Source of the DNA: Alteriqipengyuania abyssalis
Lineage (GTDB): Bacteria > Pseudomonadota > Alphaproteobacteria > Sphingomonadales > Sphingomonadaceae
Length of the DNA: 64,000 bases
NCBI RefSeq assembly: GCF_019857185.1
Contig: NZ_JAHWXP010000002.1
Span: 186,001-250,000, forward strand
Reading direction: 5' to 3'
Positions 55,740 to 64,000 of this stretch are shown here, piece after piece. The position numbers and the translations under genes are program-made. The first letter of the stretch is position 1, and every line of letters begins with the position of its first letter. The notes below the pieces were generated by a model. It was not told the origin of the DNA, ran no database searches, and saw only the letters and a program-made list of their open reading frames with translations.

Positions 55740-57998
55740 ATGAACATCCAGGCCTCCCGGTTCGGCAGCGAGTCCGGCCCTTCCGACCAGCCCCCGCAGG
55801 GTGGCGGCAATCCGCTGGGCGTGCAGGCGGGCCAGCCGGGAGAGGGCGATGGTCCCTCGATCGTGCAGCATTACCTGCGGATCGCGCAGCGCTGGCGCTG
55901 GCTGATCCTGGGTTCGATCGCGGCATGCGTTGCGCTGGGCCTGGTCGCGACCCTGCTGATGACCCCGCAATACACCGCCACCGCGACGATCGAGATCTCG
56001 CGCGAAGGCAGCCAGGTGACCAACTTCGAAGGGGTCGAGCGCGAGGTCTCCATCTCCGACCAGGAGTTCTACCAGACCCAGTACGGCCTGCTGCGTGCGC
56101 GCACCCTGGCCGAACGGGTGGCCGGCCAGCTGGGCCTGATCGACAATCCCGAGTTCTTCGCATCCTACGGCGTGGAAGGCGGAGACGACCCCGCCTTCGC
56201 GCTCGATAACGGGCGCTACACCGCGCAGGGCCGCCAGGACCGCCAGCGGATCGCGGGCGAGATCCTGCTCGCCAATATCAGCGTTGCACCCGCGCGCCTC
56301 TCGCGGCTGGTCGACATCAGCTTTACCGGGCCCGATCCCGCGTTTGCCGCGCGGGTCTCGAACAGCTGGGCGGAAAACTTCATCCAGTCCAACCTTGAGC
56401 GCAAGGTCCAGGCGACCTCCTACGGGCGCGAGCAGCTGCAGGCGCAGCTGGCCGACTACAAGGAACGCCTCGATGAGTCCCAGCGCCAGCTGGTGACCTA
56501 CGCCTCGAGCGAGGAGATCATCAACCTGCCCGCACAGCCCGGGGCCGACGGGCGCACGCAGGAACGCTCGATCGTGGCCGACGATCTGGCCGCGCTCAAC
56601 GCCGCGCTGACCGAGGCGACCGCCGACCGGATCCAGGCCGAGGCGCGCGCACGCCAGGCGGGCGGCGGCTCCTCCTCCACCGAATCGCTGTCCAACCCGG
56701 CGATCAACAACCTGCGCGAGAAGCGCGCCGATCTGGCCGGCCAGTACGAGCTTTTGATGGTCCGGTTCGAGCCGGGCTATCCGCAGGCGCGCGCGCTGCA
56801 ATCGCAGATCGACGAGCTCGACCGGGCGATCGCACGCGAGGAAGCGCGCGTCTCGGGCTCGCTGCAGGGCGATTACCGCGCCGCGCTGGAGCGCGAACAG
56901 ACGCTGCAGGCGCGGGTCAATCGCCTCAAGGCGGACTATCTCGACCTGCGTCGCCGCTCGATCCAGTACAATATCTACCAGCAGGAGGTGGATACCAACC
57001 GCGCGCTGTATGACGGGCTGCTGCAGCGCTTCAAGGAGATCGGCGTTGCCGGCGGGGTCGGGGTCAACAATGTCTCGATCATCGATCCGGCCGATGTCCC
57101 GCAGGCCCCCTCCAGCCCCAACCTGCTGATGAACGTCCTGCTCTCGCTGATCGTGGGCGCGGGTATCGGCGCGGCGCTGGCCTTCCTGCTCGAACAGATC
57201 GACGAGGCGATCACCGATCCCACGGAGGTGCGCCGCAAGCTCGGCCTGCCGCTGTTGGGCACCATCCCCACGGTTGCCGAGGGGCGCCCGGACGAGGCGC
57301 TGCTCGATCGCAAGTCGAGCCTGGTCGATGCCTATCTCGCCGCGTTCACCAATCTGGGCTTCACCACCGAACACGGCGTGCCGCGTTCCTTCGCGGTCAC
57401 CTCGACCCGGCCTGCGGAAGGCAAGTCGACCAGCTCGCTGGCGCTTGCCACCACGCTGGCGCGTGCGGGCAAGAGCGTGATCCTGGTCGATGGCGACATG
57501 CGCTCGCCCTCGGTCCACCAGCTGGGCGGGGTCGATCACGATCGCGGCCTGTCCAACTTCCTCGCCGGCGACGACGAGATCGAGACCATGACCTTCCCGA
57601 TGACCCACCTGGGGTTCACCGCGATGTCGGCCGGTCCGATCCCGCCCAACGCCGCCGAACTGCTGACCGGCAACCGCCTCGATCTGCTGATGCGCCGCCT
57701 GCTGGAAATGTACGACCACGTCGTGATCGACTCGCCCCCGGTGATGGGCCTCGCCGATGCTCCGCTGATCGCGACCCATGTCGAAGGCGTGCTCTACGTG
57801 GTCGAATCCCACAATATCCGCGCAGGCCTCGTCAAGAACGCCATCGGACGCCTGAACTCCGCAAACATCCGCATCTTCGGCGCCCTCCTCACCAAGTTCG
57901 AAGCCAAGAAATCCGCCTACGGTTATTCCTACGGCTACGAATATGGATACTCCTACGGCAAAGAGGATGAGGGCAAAAGCGGCAAGGCCAAGGCCTGA
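55740..57998 (+). CDS. wzc: Polysaccharide co-polymerase with tyrosine kinase domain, Wzc-like (copy 2)
   Basis: 752 residues. The first ~745 are identical to copy 1, including the Wzz domain, coiled coil, Walker A, A' and B motifs and the Tyr-rich tail. Only the last residues differ: KEDEGKSGKAKA here, KEDEGKSA in copy 1. The stop lies 23 bases from the end of the convergent wecC gene. Two identical kinases could form mixed oligomers or serve separate export units; the sequence does not tell. Confidence 0.93.
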   Translation: MNIQASRFGSESGPSDQPPQGGGNPLGVQAGQPGEGDGPSIVQHYLRIAQRWRWLILGSIAACVALGLVATLLMTPQYTATATIEISREGSQVTNFEGVEREVSISDQEFYQTQYGLLRARTLAERVAGQLGLIDNPEFFASYGVEGGDDPAFALDNGRYTAQGRQDRQRIAGEILLANISVAPARLSRLVDISFTGPDPAFAARVSNSWAENFIQSNLERKVQATSYGREQLQAQLADYKERLDESQRQLVTYASSEEIINLPAQPGADGRTQERSIVADDLAALNAALTEATADRIQAEARARQAGGGSSSTESLSNPAINNLREKRADLAGQYELLMVRFEPGYPQARALQSQIDELDRAIAREEARVSGSLQGDYRAALEREQTLQARVNRLKADYLDLRRRSIQYNIYQQEVDTNRALYDGLLQRFKEIGVAGGVGVNNVSIIDPADVPQAPSSPNLLMNVLLSLIVGAGIGAALAFLLEQIDEAITDPTEVRRKLGLPLLGTIPTVAEGRPDEALLDRKSSLVDAYLAAFTNLGFTTEHGVPRSFAVTSTRPAEGKSTSSLALATTLARAGKSVILVDGDMRSPSVHQLGGVDHDRGLSNFLAGDDEIETMTFPMTHLGFTAMSAGPIPPNAAELLTGNRLDLLMRRLLEMYDHVVIDSPPVMGLADAPLIATHVEGVLYVVESHNIRAGLVKNAIGRLNSANIRIFGALLTKFEAKKSAYGYSYGYEYGYSYGKEDEGKSGKAKA

Positions 57999-58021
57999 GC
58001 CACTCCCGACCCTTTATATCT

Positions 58022-59323
58022 TCAGCTTGCGAGGCGTAGCGGCGTCGCCCGGCCCGGTGCAGGCGTATCCGCCGCCCAGATACCGCGCGTATCGTAAACC
58101 AGCGCGTGGGCGCGCTCTTCGGCCGGGATCGAGCGGAACAAGTCGTGGTCCACCAGCACGATCAGGATGCCGCAGGTTTCCAGCGCAGTGTCGATGTCGA
58201 CCAGCTTCGCGCCGGTTTCCCCGAATTCGATCGGCAGCTCACGCGCAAACGGCTCCACGATATTGATTCGCGAGCCGAATGTGCGCGCCAGCCGCGCGGC
58301 GATGAAGCGCGCCGGACTCTCGCGGAAATCGTCGATATTCGCCTTGAACGCCAGCCCGAGGCACGCGACCGGCACACGTGGATTCTCTTCGATCAGCGCA
58401 CTCGCGCGCTTGAGCACATGGTGCATCTTGGCATCGTTGACCTCACGTGCGGTGCGGATGACGCGCGCGTCTTCGGGTGCGCCGTGGACGATGAACCACG
58501 GATCGACCGCGATGCAGTGGCCGCCCACGCCCGGCCCGGGCTGGAGAACGTTGACCCGCGGGTGGCGGTTGGCGAGGCGGATCACTTCCCACACGTCCAG
58601 CCCCTGCTTGTCCGCGATCATCGAAAGCTCGTTGGCAAAGGCGATGTTGACGTCGCGAAACGCGTTTTCGACCAGCTTGGTCATCTCTGCCGAGCGGGCG
58701 TCCGTCGCAATGCATTCCCCGCGGACGAAGCGCTTGTAGAAGGCGATCGCCTTGCGCGCGCAGCGCGGCGTGACCCCGCCGACCGAGCGATCATTATGGA
58801 CCAGTTCTTCCAGAATGCGGCCCGGCAGCACCCGCTCCGGGCAATAGGCGATGGCGATATCCGGCGTGCCCGCCGCCAGCCCCGGCATCGCGAGATCGGG
58901 GCGCAGCGCGGCCAGCCGGTCGCGCACCGCATCGGTCGTGCCGACCGGACAGGTGCTCTCGCAGATCACCAGCGCGCCCGCCTCCAGCACTGGCGCGATC
59001 GCGTCGGCAGCGGCCATCACATAGCCGGTATCGGGCGTATGCTCGCCATCCTTCTCGAACGGCGTGGGCACCGCGATGACATAGACATCGGCGCGCGGCA
59101 TCTGGGTAGAGGCACACAGCGTCCCGCGTGAGACCACCGCCTGCACCAGCCCGTCCAGATCGACTTCCTCGATATGGATCGCGCCGCGGTTGATCGTTTC
59201 GACCACTTCGGGAGAGACATCGACGCCGGTAACCGCGCATCCGGTGCGCGCGATGATTGCAGCAGTGGGCAAGCCGATATAGCCGAGCCCGACCACGGCA
59301 ACCGTGGGTGTGTCGTTGGTCAT
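58022..59323 (-). CDS. wecC: UDP-N-acetyl-D-mannosamine dehydrogenase, WecC-like
   Basis: 433 residues from MTNDTPTVAVVGLGYIGLPTA. NAD-binding motif at the N-terminus, VIAVPTPFEKDGEHTPD, the catalytic-Cys motif GPGVGGHCIAVDPWF and the C-terminal dehydrogenase domain. It should oxidise UDP-ManNAc to UDP-ManNAcA, the enterobacterial-common-antigen-type sugar. The nearby WecB-like epimerase supplies UDP-ManNAc. It diverges from the 4-epimerase gene across 111 bases. Confidence 0.88.
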   Translation of the reverse strand: MTNDTPTVAVVGLGYIGLPTAAIIARTGCAVTGVDVSPEVVETINRGAIHIEEVDLDGLVQAVVSRGTLCASTQMPRADVYVIAVPTPFEKDGEHTPDTGYVMAAADAIAPVLEAGALVICESTCPVGTTDAVRDRLAALRPDLAMPGLAAGTPDIAIAYCPERVLPGRILEELVHNDRSVGGVTPRCARKAIAFYKRFVRGECIATDARSAEMTKLVENAFRDVNIAFANELSMIADKQGLDVWEVIRLANRHPRVNVLQPGPGVGGHCIAVDPWFIVHGAPEDARVIRTAREVNDAKMHHVLKRASALIEENPRVPVACLGLAFKANIDDFRESPARFIAARLARTFGSRINIVEPFARELPIEFGETGAKLVDIDTALETCGILIVLVDHDLFRSIPAEERAHALVYDTRGIWAADTPAPGRATPLRLAS

Positions 59324-59434
59324 GCGTCTGCGTGCCCTTGTGGCCAAGTGTTCCACTCCTGCTTTTGCATGGCGCGGGTAAAATTTATGGTAACGGCCCC
59401 GGTGCTAGGGGCATGCGCAAGCGAGGAGACCTGC

Positions 59435-60436
59435 GTGAACATTCTGGTTACCGGAGCGGCAGGCTTCATCGGTGCAGCGCTGGCCGAGGCACTGGTGGCG
59501 CGCGGCGACCGCGTGATCGGGATCGACAATCTCAACCCCTATTACGCCGTGTCGCTAAAGCGCGACCGGCTCGCACGGGTGGCAGCGACGGCGGGCGAGG
59601 CGTTCCGCTTCATCGAATGCGATTTCGGCGATCACGAGGCGCTGGCGCGCGCGCTGGACGGGCATGGCTTCGACCGGATCGTCCATCTCGGCGCGCAGCC
59701 GGGGGTCCGCTATTCGCTCGAAAACCCGCGCGCCTATGCGCATTCCAACATTTCCGGCCATCTCAATATGCTGGAGCTCGGCCGCGAGAGGGGTGTCGAC
59801 CACCTGGTCTATGCCAGCTCAAGCTCGGTCTATGGCGGAAACGAGAAGGTGCCTTTCGCGGTCGAGGACCGGGTCGATCACCCCTACTCGCTCTACGCCG
59901 CGACCAAGAAGGCGGACGAGTTGATGAGCGAAAGCTACGCCCATCTCTATCGCCTGCCGCAGACCGGCCTCAGGTTCTTTACCGTCTACGGCCCGTGGGG
60001 GCGGCCCGACATGATGCCATGGATCTTCACGCAGAAGATCCTGAAAGGTGAGCCGATCCCGGTGTTCAACAATGGCGAGATGAGCCGCGATTTCACCTAT
60101 GTGGACGATATCGTGCGCGGCATCGTCGCGTGCCTGGACGGGCCGCCGGGCGACGACGGAGCGACCAAGCCGGGCGGCAGCGTGGCCCCGCACGCGCTCT
60201 ACAATATCGGCAACAACCGCTCCGAAGAGCTGATGCGGGTGATCGGGATCATCGAGGCCGCGTGTGGCCGCAAGGCGCAGATCGAGCTGCTGCCGATGCA
60301 GAAGGGCGACGTGCCGCGCACCTTCGCCGATATCGATGCGATCGCGCGTGACCACGGCTTCCAGCCCGAAACCAGCGCCGACGAAGGCTTCCCGCGCTTC
60401 GTCAGCTGGTTCAAGACCTATCACGGGATCGACTAG
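59435..60436 (+). CDS. UDP-glucuronate 4-epimerase-like NAD-dependent epimerase (LspL-like)
   Basis: 333 residues from a GTG at 59435 with GAGGAG at six bases. Extended SDR with VTGAAGFIGAALAEALV, the Tyr-x3-Lys site YSLYAATKKADELM and FTVYGPWGRPDMM, a pattern of UDP-GlcA 4-epimerases such as LspL. It would convert UDP-GlcA to UDP-GalA for the polymer or for LPS. Exact substrate is uncertain among UDP-sugar 4-epimerases. Convergent with wecB. Confidence 0.85.
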   Translation: MNILVTGAAGFIGAALAEALVARGDRVIGIDNLNPYYAVSLKRDRLARVAATAGEAFRFIECDFGDHEALARALDGHGFDRIVHLGAQPGVRYSLENPRAYAHSNISGHLNMLELGRERGVDHLVYASSSSVYGGNEKVPFAVEDRVDHPYSLYAATKKADELMSESYAHLYRLPQTGLRFFTVYGPWGRPDMMPWIFTQKILKGEPIPVFNNGEMSRDFTYVDDIVRGIVACLDGPPGDDGATKPGGSVAPHALYNIGNNRSEELMRVIGIIEAACGRKAQIELLPMQKGDVPRTFADIDAIARDHGFQPETSADEGFPRFVSWFKTYHGID

Positions 60437-60452
60437 CGCACGCTGAGCGCCT

Positions 60453-61592
60453 TTAGTGCTGAGCCATCAGCTCGGCGATCCGCTGCGACGCGTGGCCATC
60501 GCCGAACGGATTATGCGCCTGCGCCATCGCGGCATAAGCGCCCTCGTCATCAAGCAGGCGGAACACCTCGCGCTGGATCGCTTCGGGATCGGTGCCGACC
60601 AGCCTGGCCGTGCCCGCCTCCACCCCTTCGGGCCGCTCGGTCGTGGCGCGCATCACCAGCACCGGCTTGCCCAAAGCAGGCGCCTCTTCCTGCACGCCGC
60701 CACTGTCGGTCAGCATCAGCGTGCTCGCCTGCATCAGCGCGGCGAAATTGGGATAGTCGAGCGGTTCGAGCAGCGAGACATTGCCCAGCCCTGCCAACTC
60801 GTCATGCATGGTCGCACGGACATTGGGGTTGAGGTGGACGGGGAACAGCACAGCGGTGTCGTCCCGCTCCGCGATCGCGCGGATCGCCCGGGCAACCGCG
60901 CGCATCCCCTCGCCGAAATTCTCCCGCCGGTGGGTGGTGACGCCTATGATCCGCTTGCCTGCAAAGCGCTGTGCCGCCGTGTGCAGATCCGCCGCGAGAG
61001 CGGGCTTACGCTCGATCGCGCCGAGTACCCAGTGGAGCGCGTCGATCACCGTGTTGCCGGTGACGTGAATGTTGGCAGGGTCGATATTCTCGCGCCGCAG
61101 CGCGTCGGCGGCGGTCTGCGTCGGCGCGCAGTGAAGCGCGGCCATCGTGCCGATGACCTTGCGATTGACCTCTTCGGGCCAGGGATGGTGGATGTCGCCG
61201 CTGCGCAGGCCCGCCTCGACATGGCAGATCGGGATCCTGCGGTAGAACGCGGCAAGCGCGCCGCACATCGCGCTGGCGGTGTCGCCCTGCACCACCACCC
61301 AGTCGGGCGCCTCAGCATCGAGCGTTTCGCCGATTCCGGTCAGCAGCCGCGCGGTCAGCGCGTCGAGGCTCTGGTCCGCGCGCATCACCGCGAGATCGTG
61401 ATCGGGCACGACCTGTGCGATATCGAGCACCTGATCGAGCATTGCGCGGTGCTGCCCGGTGGAGACGACCACCGGCGCAAAGCGCGGGTCGTCGCGCAGC
61501 AGGCGGATCAGCGGGAAGAGCTTGATCGCCTCCGGCCTGGTGCCGAAGACGATCGCAATCTTGAGCGGCGCGTTGGTGTTCGTGCGGGCCAT
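60453..61592 (-). CDS. wecB: UDP-N-acetylglucosamine 2-epimerase (non-hydrolysing), WecB-like
   Basis: 379 residues: FGTRPEAIKLFPLI, QGDTASAMCGA, CHVEAGLRSGD, THRRENFGEGM and LTDSGGVQEEAPALG, all signatures of WecB. It makes UDP-ManNAc from UDP-GlcNAc, the substrate for the WecC-like enzyme. It could instead, or also, act as the missing WbpI-type 2-epimerase on UDP-GlcNAc3NAcA; no separate wbpI is seen. Confidence 0.88.
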   Translation of the reverse strand: MARTNTNAPLKIAIVFGTRPEAIKLFPLIRLLRDDPRFAPVVVSTGQHRAMLDQVLDIAQVVPDHDLAVMRADQSLDALTARLLTGIGETLDAEAPDWVVVQGDTASAMCGALAAFYRRIPICHVEAGLRSGDIHHPWPEEVNRKVIGTMAALHCAPTQTAADALRRENIDPANIHVTGNTVIDALHWVLGAIERKPALAADLHTAAQRFAGKRIIGVTTHRRENFGEGMRAVARAIRAIAERDDTAVLFPVHLNPNVRATMHDELAGLGNVSLLEPLDYPNFAALMQASTLMLTDSGGVQEEAPALGKPVLVMRATTERPEGVEAGTARLVGTDPEAIQREVFRLLDDEGAYAAMAQAHNPFGDGHASQRIAELMAQH

Positions 61593-61655
61593 GTCGCCCG
61601 CTTACGCAAAATCGGTTAACAAGCCGAGACGGCGCGTTAACGCCGTTCGAGAGCC

Positions 61656-62231
61656 TTACTCGTCGCCAGAGCCGTCAGGCTGCTTCGCGGTGGGTTGCGG
61701 CAGCGCCTCGGCGGCGACTTCGGCCTCCCGCTCGCGCTCGATCCGCTCCATATATTCGCGCTCGATCTGTTCGACGCGCTCCTGCTCGGCGGCGGCATCC
61801 TCGTCGATGGTCGAAAGCCGCTCGGCCCGCGCTTCCGCGATCAGCTGGCCGAAGCGCGCGGCGGAGCCACCTTCGCGTGCTTCGTAGGCGGCGTCGATCA
61901 TCTTCTGGGTGCAGCCGGTGAAGCCGGCCGCGCCCGAGGGCGAGCAGCTCATCGCGCCGAACTTGCCGACGTATTCGAAACTTTCGACCCGCTTGGCCCA
62001 GGCAGTGTTCGCCGGATCGTTGCTGTAGCGCAGGTTTTCCGGGATGCGGAAACGTTCGCTCTCGTCCATCCGCGCGACGACGCAGATCGTGTCTTCCGGG
62101 CAGGCCACTTCATCGTCGCCATAGGCGATGACCATGCTGACCTTGTCTCCGGCCTCGTCCTGTGCGGCGGCGGGCACGCCTGCGCCAAGGGCGATCAGGC
62201 TGGCGATGGCGGCGGTTGCGAAGATTTTCAT
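61656..62231 (-). CDS. Secreted hypothetical protein with helical C-terminus
   Basis: 191 residues from MKIFATAAIASLIALGAG. Signal peptide with a PAAAQ cleavage region, a short domain with four cysteines (EVACPEDTICVV, GAMSCSPSGAAGFTGCTQKM) and a highly charged Glu/Arg-rich helix (about 140-175), possibly coiled coil. No family recognised. ATG at 62231 chosen for the signal peptide; longer in-frame starts overlap nothing useful and add no recognisable sequence. Confidence 0.7.
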   Translation of the reverse strand: MKIFATAAIASLIALGAGVPAAAQDEAGDKVSMVIAYGDDEVACPEDTICVVARMDESERFRIPENLRYSNDPANTAWAKRVESFEYVGKFGAMSCSPSGAAGFTGCTQKMIDAAYEAREGGSAARFGQLIAEARAERLSTIDEDAAAEQERVEQIEREYMERIEREREAEVAAEALPQPTAKQPDGSGDE

Positions 62232-62341
62232 GGCAGGCCTCTGCGGCAAGGAATGGGATGGTCTGTGGGCGCACTGCATAAGCGCGCCGGATGGCTGAAC
62301 TGTGACTGAAGCGAGCGAGCGCGAGGGGCGGTTCCCGCGCA

Positions 62342-62860
62342 TCACACCCGCTCGGACAGGCGGATCGCGGCGCGGCAGCCCAGCCGGATCGCGGCAGAGA
62401 GCAGCGGATATCCGGGGGTTTCCTCTGCCCCAGCGGCGATTGCGGCATCGTGATGCTCGCGCTCTTCCTCGCGGAACTGTTCGATCATGCCCTGCAGCTC
62501 GGGATCTTCGTCGGCATCCTTCAGCTCGTCGAGCTGTTTGGAATAGTGCAGGTCGATCTCGGTCTCGACCGCGGCGGTGCAGGCCATCGCGGCCTTGGGC
62601 CCGATCAGCGCGGTCGCCGCGCCCAGCGCATAGCCTGCGACGGACCAGAACGGGTGCAGCGCCGTCGGGCGTACGCCCCGCTCTGCGACCAGCCGGTTGA
62701 ACGCGTCGTGATGTTCGTCTTCCTGCCGCGCCATTGCGGCGATCTCGCCCGAATGCGGCCCGCGATCGCCCATCACCGCCAGCTGCCCGGCGTAAATCCG
62801 CGTTGCGCCGAACTCGCCTGCCTGATCGACCCTGATCATCCGGTGGATATGGTCTTTCAT
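62342..62860 (-). CDS. coq7: Demethoxyubiquinone hydroxylase, Coq7-type
   Basis: 172 residues. Di-iron carboxylate protein with the ferritin-like E-x2-H motifs in QEDEHHDAFN and EEEREHHDAAI, and the opening MIRVDQAGEFGATRIYAGQ. It hydroxylates C6 of 2-polyprenyl-3-methyl-6-methoxy-benzoquinol in ubiquinone synthesis, at the membrane surface. ATG overlaps the dsbB stop (ATGA). Confidence 0.93.
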   Translation of the reverse strand: MKDHIHRMIRVDQAGEFGATRIYAGQLAVMGDRGPHSGEIAAMARQEDEHHDAFNRLVAERGVRPTALHPFWSVAGYALGAATALIGPKAAMACTAAVETEIDLHYSKQLDELKDADEDPELQGMIEQFREEEREHHDAAIAAGAEETPGYPLLSAAIRLGCRAAIRLSERV

Positions 62861-63339
62861 GCGCGCTTGCCCTTCTTCGCCAGCAGCGAAATCGCGGCGA
62901 TGCCCGCCGCACTCGATATGAGAAAGTTGTAGCCCGCCAGCGAGATCCCGAACAGTCGCCACGCCGCCTCGTCGCAGCGCACCAGCGGCGTGTTCATGAT
63001 CGCGTCGAGCGCACTGCCCCCTTCGCTGGCCGAGGGGATTGCCGCGCAGCCGGTGATCCCCTGCCACCAGTGATATTCCACCCCTGCATGGAACAGGCCG
63101 ATCAGGCCCGAGGCGATGATCGCCAGCGCCGCAAGAGCGATCCACAGCCGCTGCGGCGGGGCGATGAAGGCGAGCAGCGCCAGCGCCAACGCAGCAAAAT
63201 GCGGGTAGCGTTGCCACCAGCACATCTCGCACGGGTACAGGCCGAAGACGTACTGGCTGACATAGGCCCCGCCGAGCAGCAGCGCGGGGACGAGCAGGAC
63301 GATGCAGCGGGCGGTGCGCGCGGCGGGCGTATCGATCAT
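62857..63339 (-). CDS. dsbB: Disulfide bond formation protein B family
   Basis: 160 residues with four hydrophobic helices. The periplasmic CxxC in LYPCEMCWWQRYPH and the second Cys pair (ITGCAAIP and LVRCDEAAWR) match DsbB, which reoxidises DsbA and passes electrons to quinone. The ATG at 63339 is favoured over a longer upstream frame. Operon with coq7 by four-base overlap. Length slightly shorter than E. coli DsbB. Confidence 0.88.
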   Translation of the reverse strand: MIDTPAARTARCIVLLVPALLLGGAYVSQYVFGLYPCEMCWWQRYPHFAALALALLAFIAPPQRLWIALAALAIIASGLIGLFHAGVEYHWWQGITGCAAIPSASEGGSALDAIMNTPLVRCDEAAWRLFGISLAGYNFLISSAAGIAAISLLAKKGKRA

Positions 63340-63355
63340 GCCTCTATCGCCCGTG

Positions 63356-64000
63356 CTACTTGCGCAGCGCGACCGAGCTGGGCGTGGTCCGGCGCAGCGT
63401 CTTGAGCGCATAGTCGAGCTGGAAATCCTCGATCCCCTGCTCTTCCAGCTCGGCGGCGGTCTGGGTGAAGCGCGGATCCTGGCGGATATCGTTCTCCAGA
63501 TCGTCGTCCTTCAGATCGGCCTCGTTGATCAGGTGACCGCGCAGGTCGCTTTCGCGCAGCTGGTACTTGCGGCGCCGTTCCATGTCCGGGTCGGACAGCT
63601 GCGGCACGCGGATGTCGGGCTTGATCCCGCCTTCCTGCACCGAATGGCCCGACGGCGTGTAGTAACGCGCGGTGGTCAGCTTGAGCGCGGCGTCCGGCCC
63701 CAGCGGCACCAGCGACTGCACGCTGCCCTTGCCGAAGCTGCGTTCGCCCATGATCAGCGCGCGGCGGTGATCCTGCAGCGCGCCCGCGACGATCTCGCTC
63801 GCCGAGGCGGAGCCTGCGTCGATCAGCACGATCAGCGGCACGTCCTTGGCGATCTGCCCGCGATAGACCGTTTCCGCATCGAACGACATCGATTCGCCTC
63901 GCGCACGGCCGCGCTGCGAGACGATCCGCCCCTCGTCGAGGAACAGGTCCGACAGCGCGATCGCCTCGTCCAGCGACCCGCCGGGGTTGGAGCGCAGGTC
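63356..64000 (-). CDS. C-terminal processing protease, S41 family (5' end beyond window)
   Basis: The C-terminal ~214 residues of a CtpA-type periplasmic protease. Visible are DLRSNPGGSLDEAI, the catalytic Ser region in DAGSASASEIVAGAL and the catalytic Lys in RSFGKGSVQSLVPLG. The tail (KYQLRESDLRGHLINE and a charged end) is typical of alphaproteobacterial Ctp proteins. The start and PDZ domain lie beyond base 64000. It sits 16 bases upstream of the dsbB start, so co-transcription is likely. Confidence 0.9.
   Translation of the reverse strand, partial: DLRSNPGGSLDEAIALSDLFLDEGRIVSQRGRARGESMSFDAETVYRGQIAKDVPLIVLIDAGSASASEIVAGALQDHRRALIMGERSFGKGSVQSLVPLGPDAALKLTTARYYTPSGHSVQEGGIKPDIRVPQLSDPDMERRRKYQLRESDLRGHLINEADLKDDDLENDIRQDPRFTQTAAELEEQGIEDFQLDYALKTLRRTTPSSVALRK

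Larger units (their letters stand above)
54981..57976. repeat. 2,996-bp direct repeat, copy 2 (wza-wzc)
   Basis: Second copy of the segment at 28318-31313, in the same orientation. Flanks differ immediately on both sides: an ATTGGCG upstream context here, and a wzc tail encoding SGKAKA downstream. Confidence 0.95.

Noticed and set aside
28318-57976. Repeat pair as a composite transposon or insertion sequence pair
   Set aside because: The repeated unit contains only wza and wzc; there is no transposase, no terminal inverted repeats and no target-site duplication at the edges.
61656-62912. 418-codon version of the secreted protein at 61656
   Set aside because: The extra N-terminal part is out-of-frame shadow of coq7; the ATG at 62231 begins a clean signal peptide.

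Overview
The window looks like a chromosome segment of a GC-rich alphaproteobacterium, most likely Sphingomonadales and probably Erythrobacteraceae. The pointers are a SciP/DUF1153 cell-cycle regulator, a Coq7 ubiquinone hydroxylase, sucC without sucD, and codons that mostly end in C or G. No rRNA, tRNA, CRISPR array, transposase, integrase or phage gene was recognised, and no gene-free stretch exceeds about 300 bases.

Left part (1-26.7 kb): mostly housekeeping genes in short operons. In order: a metallophosphoesterase / diacylglycerol-kinase-like / CNNM-CBS operon on the minus strand; an OmpA-type lipoprotein; a CysQ-like phosphatase; sucC; ExoD; etfB-etfA; a DUF445 protein; a 52-residue secreted peptide; an RND pump with its adaptor; a GlsB-type membrane protein; sciP with a small coupled upstream gene; mnmA; a serine hydrolase lipoprotein; a pdxH-CDF transporter-phzF operon; manC-manA; and dnaJ-like-brkB-fabI. 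Four hairpin-plus-T-run terminators can be seen.

Right-centre (26.7-61.6 kb): a surface-polysaccharide (Wzx/Wzy/Wza/Wzc type) locus. A plus-strand group (O-antigen ligase/polymerase, wza, wzc, a TPR-like protein) is followed by a 20-gene minus-strand array (54728 down to 32586). The array encodes a priming sugar transferase, wbpA-wbpB-wbpD-wbpE (UDP-GlcNAc3NAcA synthesis), two exported or propeller proteins of unknown role, a Wzx flippase, a Wzy candidate, glycosyltransferases, an acyltransferase, the wbpG-hisH-hisF sugar amidotransferase set, fnlA-fnlB-fnlC (UDP-L-FucNAc synthesis), a methyltransferase, wbuB and wbuC. A second wza-wzc pair and wecC, a GlcA 4-epimerase and wecB close the locus. 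The predicted polymer resembles Pseudomonas aeruginosa O-antigens, with FucNAc and amidated or acetamidino diamino-uronic acids.

The most striking feature is a direct repeat of 2,996 bp that appears perfect. It carries complete or nearly complete wza and wzc at 28318-31313 and 54981-57976 and brackets almost the whole sugar cluster. It begins exactly at the wza start codon in both copies. Recombination between the copies would cleanly delete or amplify a 26,663-bp unit while leaving one working wza-wzc pair.

Right end (61.6-64 kb): a secreted protein, coq7, dsbB and the 3' part of a CtpA-type S41 protease, all on the minus strand.
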